Source of the DNA: Dyadobacter diqingensis
GTDB lineage: Bacteria > Bacteroidota > Bacteroidia > Cytophagales > Spirosomataceae
Direction: 5' to 3'
Assembly: GCF_024220585.1 (NCBI RefSeq)
Contig: NZ_JAMXKF010000006.1
Span: 125,750 to 189,749, forward strand
Length of the DNA: 64,000 nt
The notes under the pieces: model-generated
What the model saw: only the letters and a program-made list of their open reading frames with translations
The model's database searches: none
Told to the model about the DNA's origin: nothing
Made by a program: the position numbers and the translations under genes
Shown here: positions 18,896 to 28,702 of the stretch, piece after piece
How positions within the stretch are numbered: position 1 is the stretch's first letter
Layout of the letters: each line of letters opens with the position of its first letter

Positions 18896-21800
18896 TTATA
18901 AATTTGTGCGTGCATATTCACTAGGTGTTTTACTAAAAACCTTCCTGAATTCCCGGCTAAAATATCTTCGATCACTGAAACCTACATTTTCTGCTATCTC
19001 ATTAATGTTGTAAGAATCGGTCCTTAATATTGAAGCAGCTTTTTTTAGTCTGATATTTTTTGAAAATTCATTTATCGACATGCCCGTTAAAGCCTTCAGC
19101 TTACGATAAACAACAGGTCTGCTCATTCCTATGTTAATAGATATCTGATTGACACCAAATCCGGGATCTGACATGTTTTCTTCAATAATGGCCGCTAGTT
19201 TCCCGAGAAATAAATCGTCTCGGCTACCAGTTTTGTTTCTTGGGAAATCTATTTCGCTGACAGATTTACCAAATTTGGTTTGAATAGCTTGTTGGAGGTT
19301 CAGTAAATTTTTCACAGTCAATTCCAATTCATTGATCTCAAAAGGTTTAGTAATGTAATGATCTGCCTGGGCGATCAAGCCTTCTATTCTATTTTCCCTC
19401 GTAGCCATCGCAGTAAGTAGAATAACCGGAATATGGTTTGTCCGATCATCCTGTTTTAATTTTTCACATAATTTCAGTCCACTCATTTCACCCATCAAAA
19501 TATCACTTATGACAACGTCCGGAATAATGTCACTAGCCCTCTCCCAAGCGTCTTCCCCATTATAACATTCTATTACAGTGTAATTTTCGGAAAGGCTTTG
19601 TATGATAAACCGTCTGAGTTCCGGATTATCTTCTGCAAGCAGCACACATTTTCTTTCAACAGTAATTAATTCCTCTGACTCCTGATCATATTTTTCTAAG
19701 TCTTGATCCATTTCGGGATCGATAAAGGTTCTATTGACCAACTTAGATACATAATCCTCCGGCAAAACATTTTCTGCTGAAAAATGATGGTTTCCCTTTA
19801 AGAACGTAGTCGTGAAAGTTGTCTTTCCCCGCAAAGTTTCAGTGGAAGGAGTGCTCTCAACGCCAAGTGTTCCATGGTGCATCTCTACAATTTTTTTCGA
19901 CAAGGCAAGTCCTAATCCGTAGCCAGTATTTTTGTCGCCATATTCATAAACCTGAAAATAATTTTTGAATATGTTTTTAAGGCTATCAGCTGCGATTCCC
20001 TTACCATCATCTGTAATTTTTATTTGGACATTATTTACATTTTCAAACACCTCTATTGATATTTGCGCCCCTGCATCACTAAATTTGAAAGCATTGGAAA
20101 GTAAATTGTAGATTACCTTTTGCACTTGAAAATGATCATACCAGACAAAGATCTTTTCGTTACTTGATTTGAGCGTTAACGTGATCTGTTGCTGCTGTGA
20201 TAAATGTGCAAAAACGGGAAGAATGTCCCTTAGGAAAGACACTACATCGTATTGTTTTGTTTTCAGCATTACCTTGTTTTCATCAAGTTTTCTAAAATCC
20301 AATAATTCGGTAACGAGAGCGACTAAACGTTTTGAATTATTCTGAACCATTTCCAGATAATTGCCAACTTCGTCACTTTCCTTCTGCATACGAACTAACT
20401 TGTCCAGGGGACCGGAAATTAAGGTCAAATGTGTTCTTATTTCATGAGATATGTTTGTAAAGAAGTCAAGCTTAGAACGGCTAAGCTCTTCCTTAGCTCT
20501 AATCTCCTTTTTTATCCAAAACAAGCGAATGATCAGAAACCCAATTCCTGCAATAATACTTAGATAAATTAAAATAGCCCACCATCTTTTCCACGGGGGC
20601 TGCAAGACTGTGATTTTTAATTGTCTTGGATATCGAGACCAGACATTGTCATTATTAGAGGCATTGACAATCAGGGTATAATCACCCGGTGCCAAATTAT
20701 TAAAAATAACTGAGGGCTCCACGCTCTGATGCCAGAATTTGTCTACACCTTTCAGCATATACGAAAACTGGTTTTTTTCGGACCTTACATAATTAAGTGA
20801 TGCAAAACCAACTTTTAAAAAGTTATCCTTATGTGACAAGACGATCTCGCTGGTTAAACCAAGGTCGCTTTTAAGCAACCCTGTACTATCCTCAGGAAAT
20901 ATTGGGACGTTTTGAACCTCCAGATCGGTAAAGACTACACTTGGGGGAAGCTCATTCAATTTGACATCATCAGCATCAAAATACAAAACTCCTTCGTTCG
21001 TTCCCAAATAGAAAGTATTATTTTGCCCTTTTACCAGAGAATTATACGAGATATCAATAGCGGTCATACCGTCGCTTTTGCCATATACCATCAACCGATT
21101 ACGTTCTTCATTGAGCAGCATCAAGCGATGGAATGAAGTTAGCCACAGTCGGTTTGACTTGTCTGCCCGGATGTTACAAACTTCTTCACCTTCTGGTAAC
21201 CCCTTAATTGAAAAAGTCTCAAACCTACACTTCAAGACATTATATCTTTTAAGGCCATCTTTTTGAGTGCCTGCCCATATAATCCCTTCTGCGTCTTCTG
21301 TCACACAAAACACTTCTAAGTCCGGCTTATAAGCTTTGTTTTGATTATCATAAACCGGTACTTGCTTAAAAGTCTTTTCATTATGTTTAAGACGATAAAT
21401 CCCAGAGAAGGACGAAATCCAAACATTTTGCTTAGAGTCTTCAAAAATGGATAACACCATCTGTTTTTTACCCTTATTTTTCAAATTTACATGGGTAAAA
21501 TGCCCTTTATCAAATAGGTCGAGGCCTTCTTTAGTCGCCACCCACAACCTATTGCTTTTATCTACGCAAACTGACAAAACATCATCAGAAATTAATGATG
21601 TTGTGTCAGCGCTGTTGTGTCGATAAGATTTCCAGGAAGCTGTCAATGGATCAAAATAACTAATACCGCCACGGAACATGCCAATCCACGCTTTACCATC
21701 ATCTGTAAGAAAAATGCTGGATATCTGGTCCGAGCCAAACGCACTTCCCACAAGTTTTTCTGAAAACTTGGTAACAACTCCATTTATGCCATTTTTGACA

Positions 21801-22981
21801 TTCAATCCACCCCCATTTGTTCCGATCCAAAGGTTATTTTGCAGGTCTGGTGCGATACAATTCACAGTCTTAAAACTTAGGCTTGTGCTGCTTTTCCCTG
21901 CCCTAAGATTTCCAAAAACGTTTTTGCGATCACCTAATAAATCAACCCCATTAGTATAAGTTCCGATCCAGATTGTCCCGTAATTGTCATCAAAGACGCT
22001 GAAAACTGTGTTATCGCTGATGCTCGTCTGAACGTCCGGATCATTTAAGTAGTGTAAGATTTGGTTGGTACGGGGATTAATTTGGTATGCCCCTTTGAAT
22101 GACCCAATCCACACGTTACCCGCTTTATCTAGTGTTATGCAGTTCACCACATGACGACTAGACCATTCTTTTGAGATAGGTAATGGCACCTCTGTAAAAT
22201 TTCTACTTTTGATATTAAATTTGCTAACCGTCCCTGCTCTGCTTCCTATCCAAAGGAAATCTTTTTTATCCCATAACAAACAAGTCAGATCATCATTTTC
22301 CTCTTGCATATTTCCTGGGTGATGTCTATACAAACGTAGCAGTTTTCCTGAAGCCGACAAGTTCAAAAGCCCTCCGGCGGTAGCGACCCAAAACAATTGG
22401 TTCTTATCCTGACACATCGCGGTAGTGAAGCTGATGCCAGGATTGGCCCCCGCTCCTGTATTCAATAAATATCTTTCAAATCTGTTTTTTTTACTATCAA
22501 CCAGTTTATTCAGACCATTTGCAGTGCCCGCCCAGATAAACCCTTTCTGATCTTCAAAAACAAACTTTATATCATTATTGCTTATAGAATTTGGATTTGC
22601 CTTTTCATTTAAAAAAATTTGAAATCGACAGGTTTTCGAATCAAATTTGTTTAAACCGTGGGAAGTCGCAACCCAAATTGCACCCTTTGAATCAATGAAT
22701 AGGCTATTTACATAATCGCTGGATATACTACCCTGTTTTTTCGCGCCGGTTTTGTATGTACGAACACGTTTTCCATCATACCTGCTAAGACCTTCTGGTG
22801 TTGCAAACCACATAAATCCGGTAGTATCGCGGATTATTGAACGGATACAATTACCGGAAATACCATCGGAAATATTCAGGTTCCCAGTTTTCGATAATTC
22901 TTTTAGCTGTGCTTCCGAAATCGAAGGCACCAAAACCAGTATTAAAAAACATAATCTGTGTATAAGTATATTTTTCTTCAT
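18896..22981 (-). CDS. Hybrid two-component system regulator (propeller sensor, kinase, receiver, AraC HTH)
   Basis: The 1361-aa protein (ATG 22981; an in-frame ATG two codons upstream exists) joins sensor and regulator in one chain, as in SusR-like HTCS of Bacteroidota. Order: signal peptide; ~14 Reg_prop repeats forming two propellers (GFMWFATPEGLSRYDGKRV); Y_Y_Y domain; membrane helix; HisKA with H848; HATPase (NLLSNAFKFS, DDGKGI, GYGLGLALSKKIVEM); receiver (CVLLAEDNPELR, VISDILMGEMSG); AraC HTH at the C-terminus. Two normally conserved prolines are changed: HEIRTHLTLI (family HEIRTPLTLI) and DILMGEMSG (family DILMPEMSG). It is divergent from the GloVer/T9SS locus at 23876-29782, its most likely target; such regulators usually sense a glycan fragment. 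Confidence 0.92.
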   Translation of the reverse strand: MKKNILIHRLCFLILVLVPSISEAQLKELSKTGNLNISDGISGNCIRSIIRDTTGFMWFATPEGLSRYDGKRVRTYKTGAKKQGSISSDYVNSLFIDSKGAIWVATSHGLNKFDSKTCRFQIFLNEKANPNSISNNDIKFVFEDQKGFIWAGTANGLNKLVDSKKNRFERYLLNTGAGANPGISFTTAMCQDKNQLFWVATAGGLLNLSASGKLLRLYRHHPGNMQEENDDLTCLLWDKKDFLWIGSRAGTVSKFNIKSRNFTEVPLPISKEWSSRHVVNCITLDKAGNVWIGSFKGAYQINPRTNQILHYLNDPDVQTSISDNTVFSVFDDNYGTIWIGTYTNGVDLLGDRKNVFGNLRAGKSSTSLSFKTVNCIAPDLQNNLWIGTNGGGLNVKNGINGVVTKFSEKLVGSAFGSDQISSIFLTDDGKAWIGMFRGGISYFDPLTASWKSYRHNSADTTSLISDDVLSVCVDKSNRLWVATKEGLDLFDKGHFTHVNLKNKGKKQMVLSIFEDSKQNVWISSFSGIYRLKHNEKTFKQVPVYDNQNKAYKPDLEVFCVTEDAEGIIWAGTQKDGLKRYNVLKCRFETFSIKGLPEGEEVCNIRADKSNRLWLTSFHRLMLLNEERNRLMVYGKSDGMTAIDISYNSLVKGQNNTFYLGTNEGVLYFDADDVKLNELPPSVVFTDLEVQNVPIFPEDSTGLLKSDLGLTSEIVLSHKDNFLKVGFASLNYVRSEKNQFSYMLKGVDKFWHQSVEPSVIFNNLAPGDYTLIVNASNNDNVWSRYPRQLKITVLQPPWKRWWAILIYLSIIAGIGFLIIRLFWIKKEIRAKEELSRSKLDFFTNISHEIRTHLTLISGPLDKLVRMQKESDEVGNYLEMVQNNSKRLVALVTELLDFRKLDENKVMLKTKQYDVVSFLRDILPVFAHLSQQQQITLTLKSSNEKIFVWYDHFQVQKVIYNLLSNAFKFSDAGAQISIEVFENVNNVQIKITDDGKGIAADSLKNIFKNYFQVYEYGDKNTGYGLGLALSKKIVEMHHGTLGVESTPSTETLRGKTTFTTTFLKGNHHFSAENVLPEDYVSKLVNRTFIDPEMDQDLEKYDQESEELITVERKCVLLAEDNPELRRFIIQSLSENYTVIECYNGEDAWERASDIIPDVVISDILMGEMSGLKLCEKLKQDDRTNHIPVILLTAMATRENRIEGLIAQADHYITKPFEINELELTVKNLLNLQQAIQTKFGKSVSEIDFPRNKTGSRDDLFLGKLAAIIEENMSDPGFGVNQISINIGMSRPVVYRKLKALTGMSINEFSKNIRLKKAASILRTDSYNINEIAENVGFSDRRYFSREFRKVFSKTPSEYARTNL

Positions 22982-22987
22982 AAACAT

Positions 22988-23875
22988 TACATAAGTGTGT
23001 AGGCTCCATTTCTTAGGAGTGTTTGATAAACCGAAGAGAGTATTTTAATTATTCTGATTGATAAAAACACTTTTCCCGGCTAGATAAGCGTCCAATTAAC
23101 CGTTGTTACAAGGATCGCGTTGAAAATAGAAAAGTTTTAATTAGTAGAATAAATTTTAGAATACCTAAATATAATTGAGTTTACTTCAACATAAAGTATC
23201 GTACTAAGCTCGATTTGATCAAATTTATTCTACTTAAAACTTCTGACGTGCTGATGAAAATTTAGTAACAGATTTTATTGAAATTATTTAACTGATAGAT
23301 GTAGGTCAACCGCCTAAGATAATCCAATTTAAATATAAACACCTGATTATCAAATTACTGCATATTCATTTAAAAAATTACGATTTAATATATTTCTGCA
23401 AAACTATTGCTCAGTTGCTTGTACCACACTGGAAAACTGTCAGGAACAAAAAAAATCGACAGGATGTAATTCCATAGAATTTTGTGGTAAACATTTTACT
23501 ATGAACTTTGAACGAAAAGCACACCTGTAAGTCTATATTTTCCCCCTATCGCACTTTGAATAATCGCTTACCTCACTAAGGTTGCAGATTTTCACACCAC
23601 TTTGAACCATATGTCACCCTTCATTTGCCATTTAGAAATCTTGTTCTAAATTTTTCCGTGAGCAAAAAATTTTTTCTACTTATAAAAATCCCCCTTTTAG
23701 AACAATTCCTTAACCCTCTGGTAACGAATGTTCTATCAACTTTGCAGAAATCACTAAATCGAAGTTTTACTATCAAACACACATTTATGACACGACAAAA
23801 ATCACGTGCAATCCAGGCATTACCATTGGGCTCACCCCAAATCAATTCATCTCAAGTCTTTAAACAATTAATTCA
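22988..23875. other. Divergent regulatory region between the hybrid regulator and the GloVer locus
   Basis: About 890 AT-rich nt without a convincing gene. It contains the inverted repeat at 23631-23650. No clean TAnnTTTG with a -33 TTG is seen before 23876; CAACTTTG near 23737-23744 is the nearest resemblance. Confidence 0.4.
23631..23650. promoter_or_regulatory. Inverted repeat TTTAGAA-N6-TTCTAAA
   Basis: Perfect 7-bp arms around ATCTTG, about 225 nt before the first GloVer gene. The half-site resembles that of the 3.4-13.2 kb palindrome, but the spacer is 2 nt longer and no TAnnTTTG lies 43 nt away. It could be the hybrid regulator's site; this is inference. Confidence 0.35.
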
Positions 23876-25981
23876 ATGAACGAAGAAAATTACCTACTAA
23901 AAAAAGAAAGATCGAACAATCCGGCACTATTAAGTGCAAAAGGTTTGTTACTGATTGTCTTCTTTCTAGGCCTTATTCCGAATTACGGATATTCGCAATA
24001 TGTGCATCCAAATCAGGCCGGCCGTAAAGGTGGCGACACCGGCGCGGGAACAGGAAACCAGGTAGTAACCTCGACCTACTGGGGTAACGCAGGTTCTTTA
24101 TATGGCCAGGGAGTTCTTATGTCCGTAAATAAAGATGGAACCAATGCGGCGTCCTATTACGACTTCAAAGGGTGGCCAGGAGATGGTTCGTACCCGTTGT
24201 ATACCACACCTCACCAGGGGTCTGATGGAAAACTTTATGGAACTACATTTTACGGTGGAACTTCAAATTGGGGCTCAGTTTATACTTATGATTTCGCAAA
24301 CTGTTCAGAATTTGTAATCAGCAATTCAGGACCAGGACCAACGGGTGGCAGTGCTACGCAATATGCAAATGTGAATGAATTCAGTGATGGTAAACTTTAC
24401 TTTCCTGAAACAAACGCAGGATCAGGCAGTCACGGCGCGCTGTTTCGTATGGACAAAGACGGTACTAACAAAGAATTGCTTCACGAGTTCAAATATAATG
24501 TCGGTCCATTCCCAACCTACACAGCTGCAGCAACTGCCCAAGCTGCTCTGGAAAGCTTGTCTGCTTATCAATATGATGGGGCTTCACCCATGGGCTTTGT
24601 CGTTGAAGGTGCTGATGGTAAAGTCTATGGATCTACTTATGCAGGTGGCCCAAGAAACTGGGGTACCTGGTGGAGATGTAATAAAGATGGCAGCAGCTAT
24701 GAGATCATTCGCGTTGGCGCATATATTAATACCTATAAATCGGGAACCAATACAGATGTAAGCGCTTACCACATCAATTATCCTGCGGGTAACGTTGCAC
24801 AGGACCAAGCTGGTAAAATCTATATTACGGGTTATTATGGTGGAGTAGGAAATCTAGGCGGAATTGCCAGAATGGATCCGGATGGTTCTAACTATCAGCT
24901 TCTTTATAGCGGGGCGTTGGCTACCGGTTCTTATCCATACCGGGGTGCCCTCATTATTGACAACAAGATTTTTGGCACAATGCGTTATGGCGGCACGTCC
25001 AATGCAGGTGTTGCATACAGCATGAATCTGGACGGTACAGGATATTCGATCATGAAAACGTTTGGTGCAGTGGTCGATGGAAGTGAGCCTCATGCAGGCC
25101 TGTCTTACGATGGCGCTCATTTATTTGGCACAACGTTTACTGGTGGTGGTACAGGGGCTATCGGAACCTTGTTTAAAATTAAGCCAGACGGTACCGGTTA
25201 TCAAAAGATACATACCTTTCTTAACACTGCCCTGGCGTTGTCGAGCGCTTGTGCAGGAACAAATAAGACAGGATTCTATGCCTGGTATCCCTCTGTCGAG
25301 CGCGTTACTTTCGCTAATGCCACATTGACCTGTGCGATTACCTGTATTGCTAATCCGGCAGCTTGCACGGCGCCTGCTACGGCGCCCTCCCTGTCCGCGC
25401 AGACCGTTAGTAATGTGTGCTCGGCAACGACAGCTGACTTAACGACCCTGAACGCTGCTGTGGATGTCACATGGCATACAGCTGTTCCGGCGCTGGCTTC
25501 TAATCGCATAGCTGATCCTACAAGTGTAGCAGCAGGAACTTATTATGCATCCTATTATGATGCAGTTAATGACTGTTATTCAACAGCATCATCAGCGGCA
25601 GTAACCGCAACGATCATATATTGTAACCCAACAATACAGTTGAATGCAAGCCACGTTGCCATTACGACCTCGGTTAATACCCAAAAAGACGGCAGCATAA
25701 TTTCAGACGTAAATCCCCAAGGCACCGCACCGCTCAGTTATACATCTGTTGATTGTACAACAGAGGCATCCACTACAACTACAAGTAAAAATGGTACTGT
25801 GCTCGTAATCGGCTCAACCGGATCCTATACTTATTATCCGGCAGATGGATTTGTGGGTGTGGACACTTTTTGCGTAAAAATTTGTAACGGAAGCGTCCCT
25901 GGTACTTGCAAGATAGTGACGTATACAGTTACAGTTAGCCCGGAAGAGTGTGATGCACTTGGAACCGTACCTGCAAACTAG
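23876..25981 (+). CDS. Secreted GloVer-repeat protein
   Basis: The 701-aa exported protein has a signal peptide (hydrophobic segment ~residues 23-37, ending YGYSQ) and then QYVHPNQAGRKGGDTGAG. From ~45 to ~460 it carries tandem repeats of the form DGKLYGTTFYGGTSNWGSVY and GTLFKIKPDGTGYQKIHTF, the GloVer repeat of Bacteroidota extracellular proteins. The C-terminal ~220 residues hold an Ig-like segment (NVCSATTADLTTL, VTWHTAVPA) and a cadherin-like domain (SYTYYPADGFVGVDTFCVKIC). No T9SS sorting domain is visible. It is 27 nt upstream of a longer paralogue, so they form an operon and arose by duplication. The likely role is a surface or matrix protein, possibly glycan binding; this is inference. 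Confidence 0.85.
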   Translation: MNEENYLLKKERSNNPALLSAKGLLLIVFFLGLIPNYGYSQYVHPNQAGRKGGDTGAGTGNQVVTSTYWGNAGSLYGQGVLMSVNKDGTNAASYYDFKGWPGDGSYPLYTTPHQGSDGKLYGTTFYGGTSNWGSVYTYDFANCSEFVISNSGPGPTGGSATQYANVNEFSDGKLYFPETNAGSGSHGALFRMDKDGTNKELLHEFKYNVGPFPTYTAAATAQAALESLSAYQYDGASPMGFVVEGADGKVYGSTYAGGPRNWGTWWRCNKDGSSYEIIRVGAYINTYKSGTNTDVSAYHINYPAGNVAQDQAGKIYITGYYGGVGNLGGIARMDPDGSNYQLLYSGALATGSYPYRGALIIDNKIFGTMRYGGTSNAGVAYSMNLDGTGYSIMKTFGAVVDGSEPHAGLSYDGAHLFGTTFTGGGTGAIGTLFKIKPDGTGYQKIHTFLNTALALSSACAGTNKTGFYAWYPSVERVTFANATLTCAITCIANPAACTAPATAPSLSAQTVSNVCSATTADLTTLNAAVDVTWHTAVPALASNRIADPTSVAAGTYYASYYDAVNDCYSTASSAAVTATIIYCNPTIQLNASHVAITTSVNTQKDGSIISDVNPQGTAPLSYTSVDCTTEASTTTTSKNGTVLVIGSTGSYTYYPADGFVGVDTFCVKICNGSVPGTCKIVTYTVTVSPEECDALGTVPAN

Positions 25982-26008
25982 TTTTTGAAATATCAAATCT
26001 GATATAAA

Positions 26009-28678
26009 ATGAAAAATATTCTAAAAATATACAAATTACTTCCTCTAATGGCAGTAATGTTCTTTGTGCAGACCACGCTGTTTGCCCAATATGTTCACCC
26101 CAATCAGGCTGGCCGTAAAGGAGGCGATACCGGTGCCGGAATTGGAAAGCAGGTTGTAACCAGCACCTATTATGGTTACACCTCAGATAACTCTGCACAA
26201 GGCACAATTGTGTCAGTCAATAAAGATGGAACAAACGTGGCAACTTTCCATGGTTTCAAAGGCTATCCCTCAGATGGTTCCTACTCCTGGTACACAACAC
26301 CCCACCAGGCATCTGATGGAAGTCTTTATGGGGCTTCCTATGTCGGTGGATCCTACAACTGGGGCTCAGTTTACAAATTCAATCTAGGAACCGGAGTAGA
26401 AAGCCTCATATTCAATTCTAATCCAGGAAATGGAGGAAGTCCCGGAAATTTTGCAAACATCAATGAGCTGAGCGACGGAAAAATATACAGCGTACAAACT
26501 TGGGGGGGAACGCATTACCTTGGAGGGCTTTACAGTATGAACAAGGATGGTTCGGGATTGACATTAATCCATAGTTTCAGCAATTCAGTAATTGTCAATT
26601 ATACCTCCGCGGCAACTACTCAATTGACTACCGAATCAAAATACGATGGCGCTTATCCTTATGGATTTGTTGTGGAAGGTCACGATGGGAAAATATATGG
26701 ATCAACCCTTGATGGAGGCGCTCATAACAGAGGGGCATTTTACAGATGCAACAAAGATGGGTCAGCATATGAAATAATTAATGTAAGCGACCCTTTTCTA
26801 AAAGCCTACGTAAATGGTAAAGGCGGAGTAATTCCATCTGCATACAACTTAAATGATCCTTGTGGAAATGTAGCTATTGATCAGCAAGGCAAAGTATATG
26901 TTACAGGTTTTTATGGGGGTGCCGGAAATACTGGTGGCGTTGCCAGAATGAATGCCGATGGAAGTAACTATCAGTTACTACATTCAGGAAATGCTGCGGA
27001 AGGTACATATCCATACAGAGGTGCAACAATTATAGATGGACGTGTTTATGGTACTTATGGTACGGGTGGCCCTTGGACGGTGCAGGGTGGCGCTTCCATC
27101 GGCGTGGTCTACGGAATGGATCTGGATGGATCCAATTATAAAGTTTTGAAAGCATTCGACGCCCCGGGTGGAGTTTACAGCGACGGCACCGATCCATGGG
27201 CTGGACTTTCTTATGACGGAGAGTATTTGTATGGATCCACTCATGTCAACGGAGGTGCAGGAATGGTCGGCACCCTTTATAAACTTCGCCTGGACGGCAG
27301 TGACTTCAAAACATTGCACCGGTTTAGCGCCACGGCTGCGACAGCATGTGGCGGAAAACCTGCCTTGTTCTCATGGTATCCAAGTACCGAACGTGTTACC
27401 TTTGCAGATGTCTCACTCAAATGGTCGCAGACCTGTATTCCTGATGTGGTATGTAATGCCGGTTCTGCTGCTCCTTCTGTCACCAATAATACCGGTATTA
27501 GTAACGAGTGTTCAAGCACAACTGCCGATTTGACCAATGTTATCATTACCAATACACCTGTTAATGCACAGGTAGCGTGGCATACTTCCACCACCATTTC
27601 ATCAGAAACAAAAGTGGCAGATCCAACAGCAGTGGGCGCCGGTACCTACTATGCGGTATTCTACGACGCGATCAACGGCTGTTACGCCAACGAGGGTACA
27701 TCTACAACCGCTGTTGTAGTAACTATTAAAGCTTGTCCTTTTGTCAACTATGCACCTCCAGTAGCATCCAAGGTTCTAGCCAATGTATGCCCCGCAGCGA
27801 CAGCAGATCTGACAAGTTTACTTTATGCAGAGTCTCCATCCGGAGCAAGTGTAACCTGGCATACCGCCACTCCGGCAACGGATGCCAATAAAATAGGTAC
27901 TCCGACAGCGGCAACTGCTAACACTTATTACGCTGCATATTACAATGGTACAACGTATGGCCCTACATCAACTCCGGTTGTTGTTACTATTATTTCATGC
28001 GGCGGTACATCCGTAAATGCAGCATGCCCGGCAAATACAAAGGATTTGACGACAATATTGATTGGGCCTGCGCCAGCCAATACCGTTCTTACCTGGCATA
28101 CAGCAGTTCCTGCTACCCCAGAGAATCAGGTTGCTGATCCAACAAAAGCGGTGGCAGGGACATACTATCCGGTGTATTTTGATGAAACAAACAATTGCTA
28201 CGGAACAGCCGGAGCTCCTGTCACAGTCGTTGGATGCCCTATACCAGACCTGACACCTACATTTAGGATAACACCGTCAAGTGTAATTGGAAACGGAACG
28301 GCTATCGCCGGCAGAATATTTGTCAGAGAAATCGCAGGTTTTGCCACCACTTCCAATCCAATCTATGTATTTGTGCCAAAAAGTGCGAACTACACCTTAA
28401 ATACATACAACTCGACCCAAACTACTTCAGGAGGACTGCCAGTCCAAAACAGTCAGTGGACATATCTGTCAGCTAACGCCACCTATTATATTTTCCAATA
28501 CAACGGCAGCGTTCCCTTGAATAATTCAGGTTCCGCATTTGGTTTTAGTATGATTTACAATTCAAACAGCCTGAGTGGCAAGGAAAACATTAACATTTTA
28601 GTGTTTGACGGATCGGGTGGAGAAACAAACTTCTCAAATAATTCTGATGGAGAAACGATCAGGTTCTCAGCAAATTAA
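26009..28678 (+). CDS. Secreted GloVer-repeat protein, longer paralogue
   Basis: The 889-aa product has a signal peptide ending TLFAQ, then YVHPNQAGRKGGDTGAG as in the preceding gene, followed by GloVer repeats to ~residue 480. Three Ig-like segments follow (NECSSTTADLTNV, NVCPAATADLTSL and NAACPANTKDLTTI, each with a TWHTA or AWHTS strand), so this copy has extra modules compared with its neighbour. The end is a beta-sandwich module starting PDLTPTFRITPSSVIGNGTA and closing SGGETNFSNNS, the same module that closes the protein at 633-1895. It is followed after 24 nt by a T9SS protein gene. The set probably encodes one cell-surface structure. Confidence 0.85.
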   Translation: MKNILKIYKLLPLMAVMFFVQTTLFAQYVHPNQAGRKGGDTGAGIGKQVVTSTYYGYTSDNSAQGTIVSVNKDGTNVATFHGFKGYPSDGSYSWYTTPHQASDGSLYGASYVGGSYNWGSVYKFNLGTGVESLIFNSNPGNGGSPGNFANINELSDGKIYSVQTWGGTHYLGGLYSMNKDGSGLTLIHSFSNSVIVNYTSAATTQLTTESKYDGAYPYGFVVEGHDGKIYGSTLDGGAHNRGAFYRCNKDGSAYEIINVSDPFLKAYVNGKGGVIPSAYNLNDPCGNVAIDQQGKVYVTGFYGGAGNTGGVARMNADGSNYQLLHSGNAAEGTYPYRGATIIDGRVYGTYGTGGPWTVQGGASIGVVYGMDLDGSNYKVLKAFDAPGGVYSDGTDPWAGLSYDGEYLYGSTHVNGGAGMVGTLYKLRLDGSDFKTLHRFSATAATACGGKPALFSWYPSTERVTFADVSLKWSQTCIPDVVCNAGSAAPSVTNNTGISNECSSTTADLTNVIITNTPVNAQVAWHTSTTISSETKVADPTAVGAGTYYAVFYDAINGCYANEGTSTTAVVVTIKACPFVNYAPPVASKVLANVCPAATADLTSLLYAESPSGASVTWHTATPATDANKIGTPTAATANTYYAAYYNGTTYGPTSTPVVVTIISCGGTSVNAACPANTKDLTTILIGPAPANTVLTWHTAVPATPENQVADPTKAVAGTYYPVYFDETNNCYGTAGAPVTVVGCPIPDLTPTFRITPSSVIGNGTAIAGRIFVREIAGFATTSNPIYVFVPKSANYTLNTYNSTQTTSGGLPVQNSQWTYLSANATYYIFQYNGSVPLNNSGSAFGFSMIYNSNSLSGKENINILVFDGSGGETNFSNNSDGETIRFSAN

Positions 28679-28702
28679 CAACAAACTTTAAAAATCTATA
28701 TT

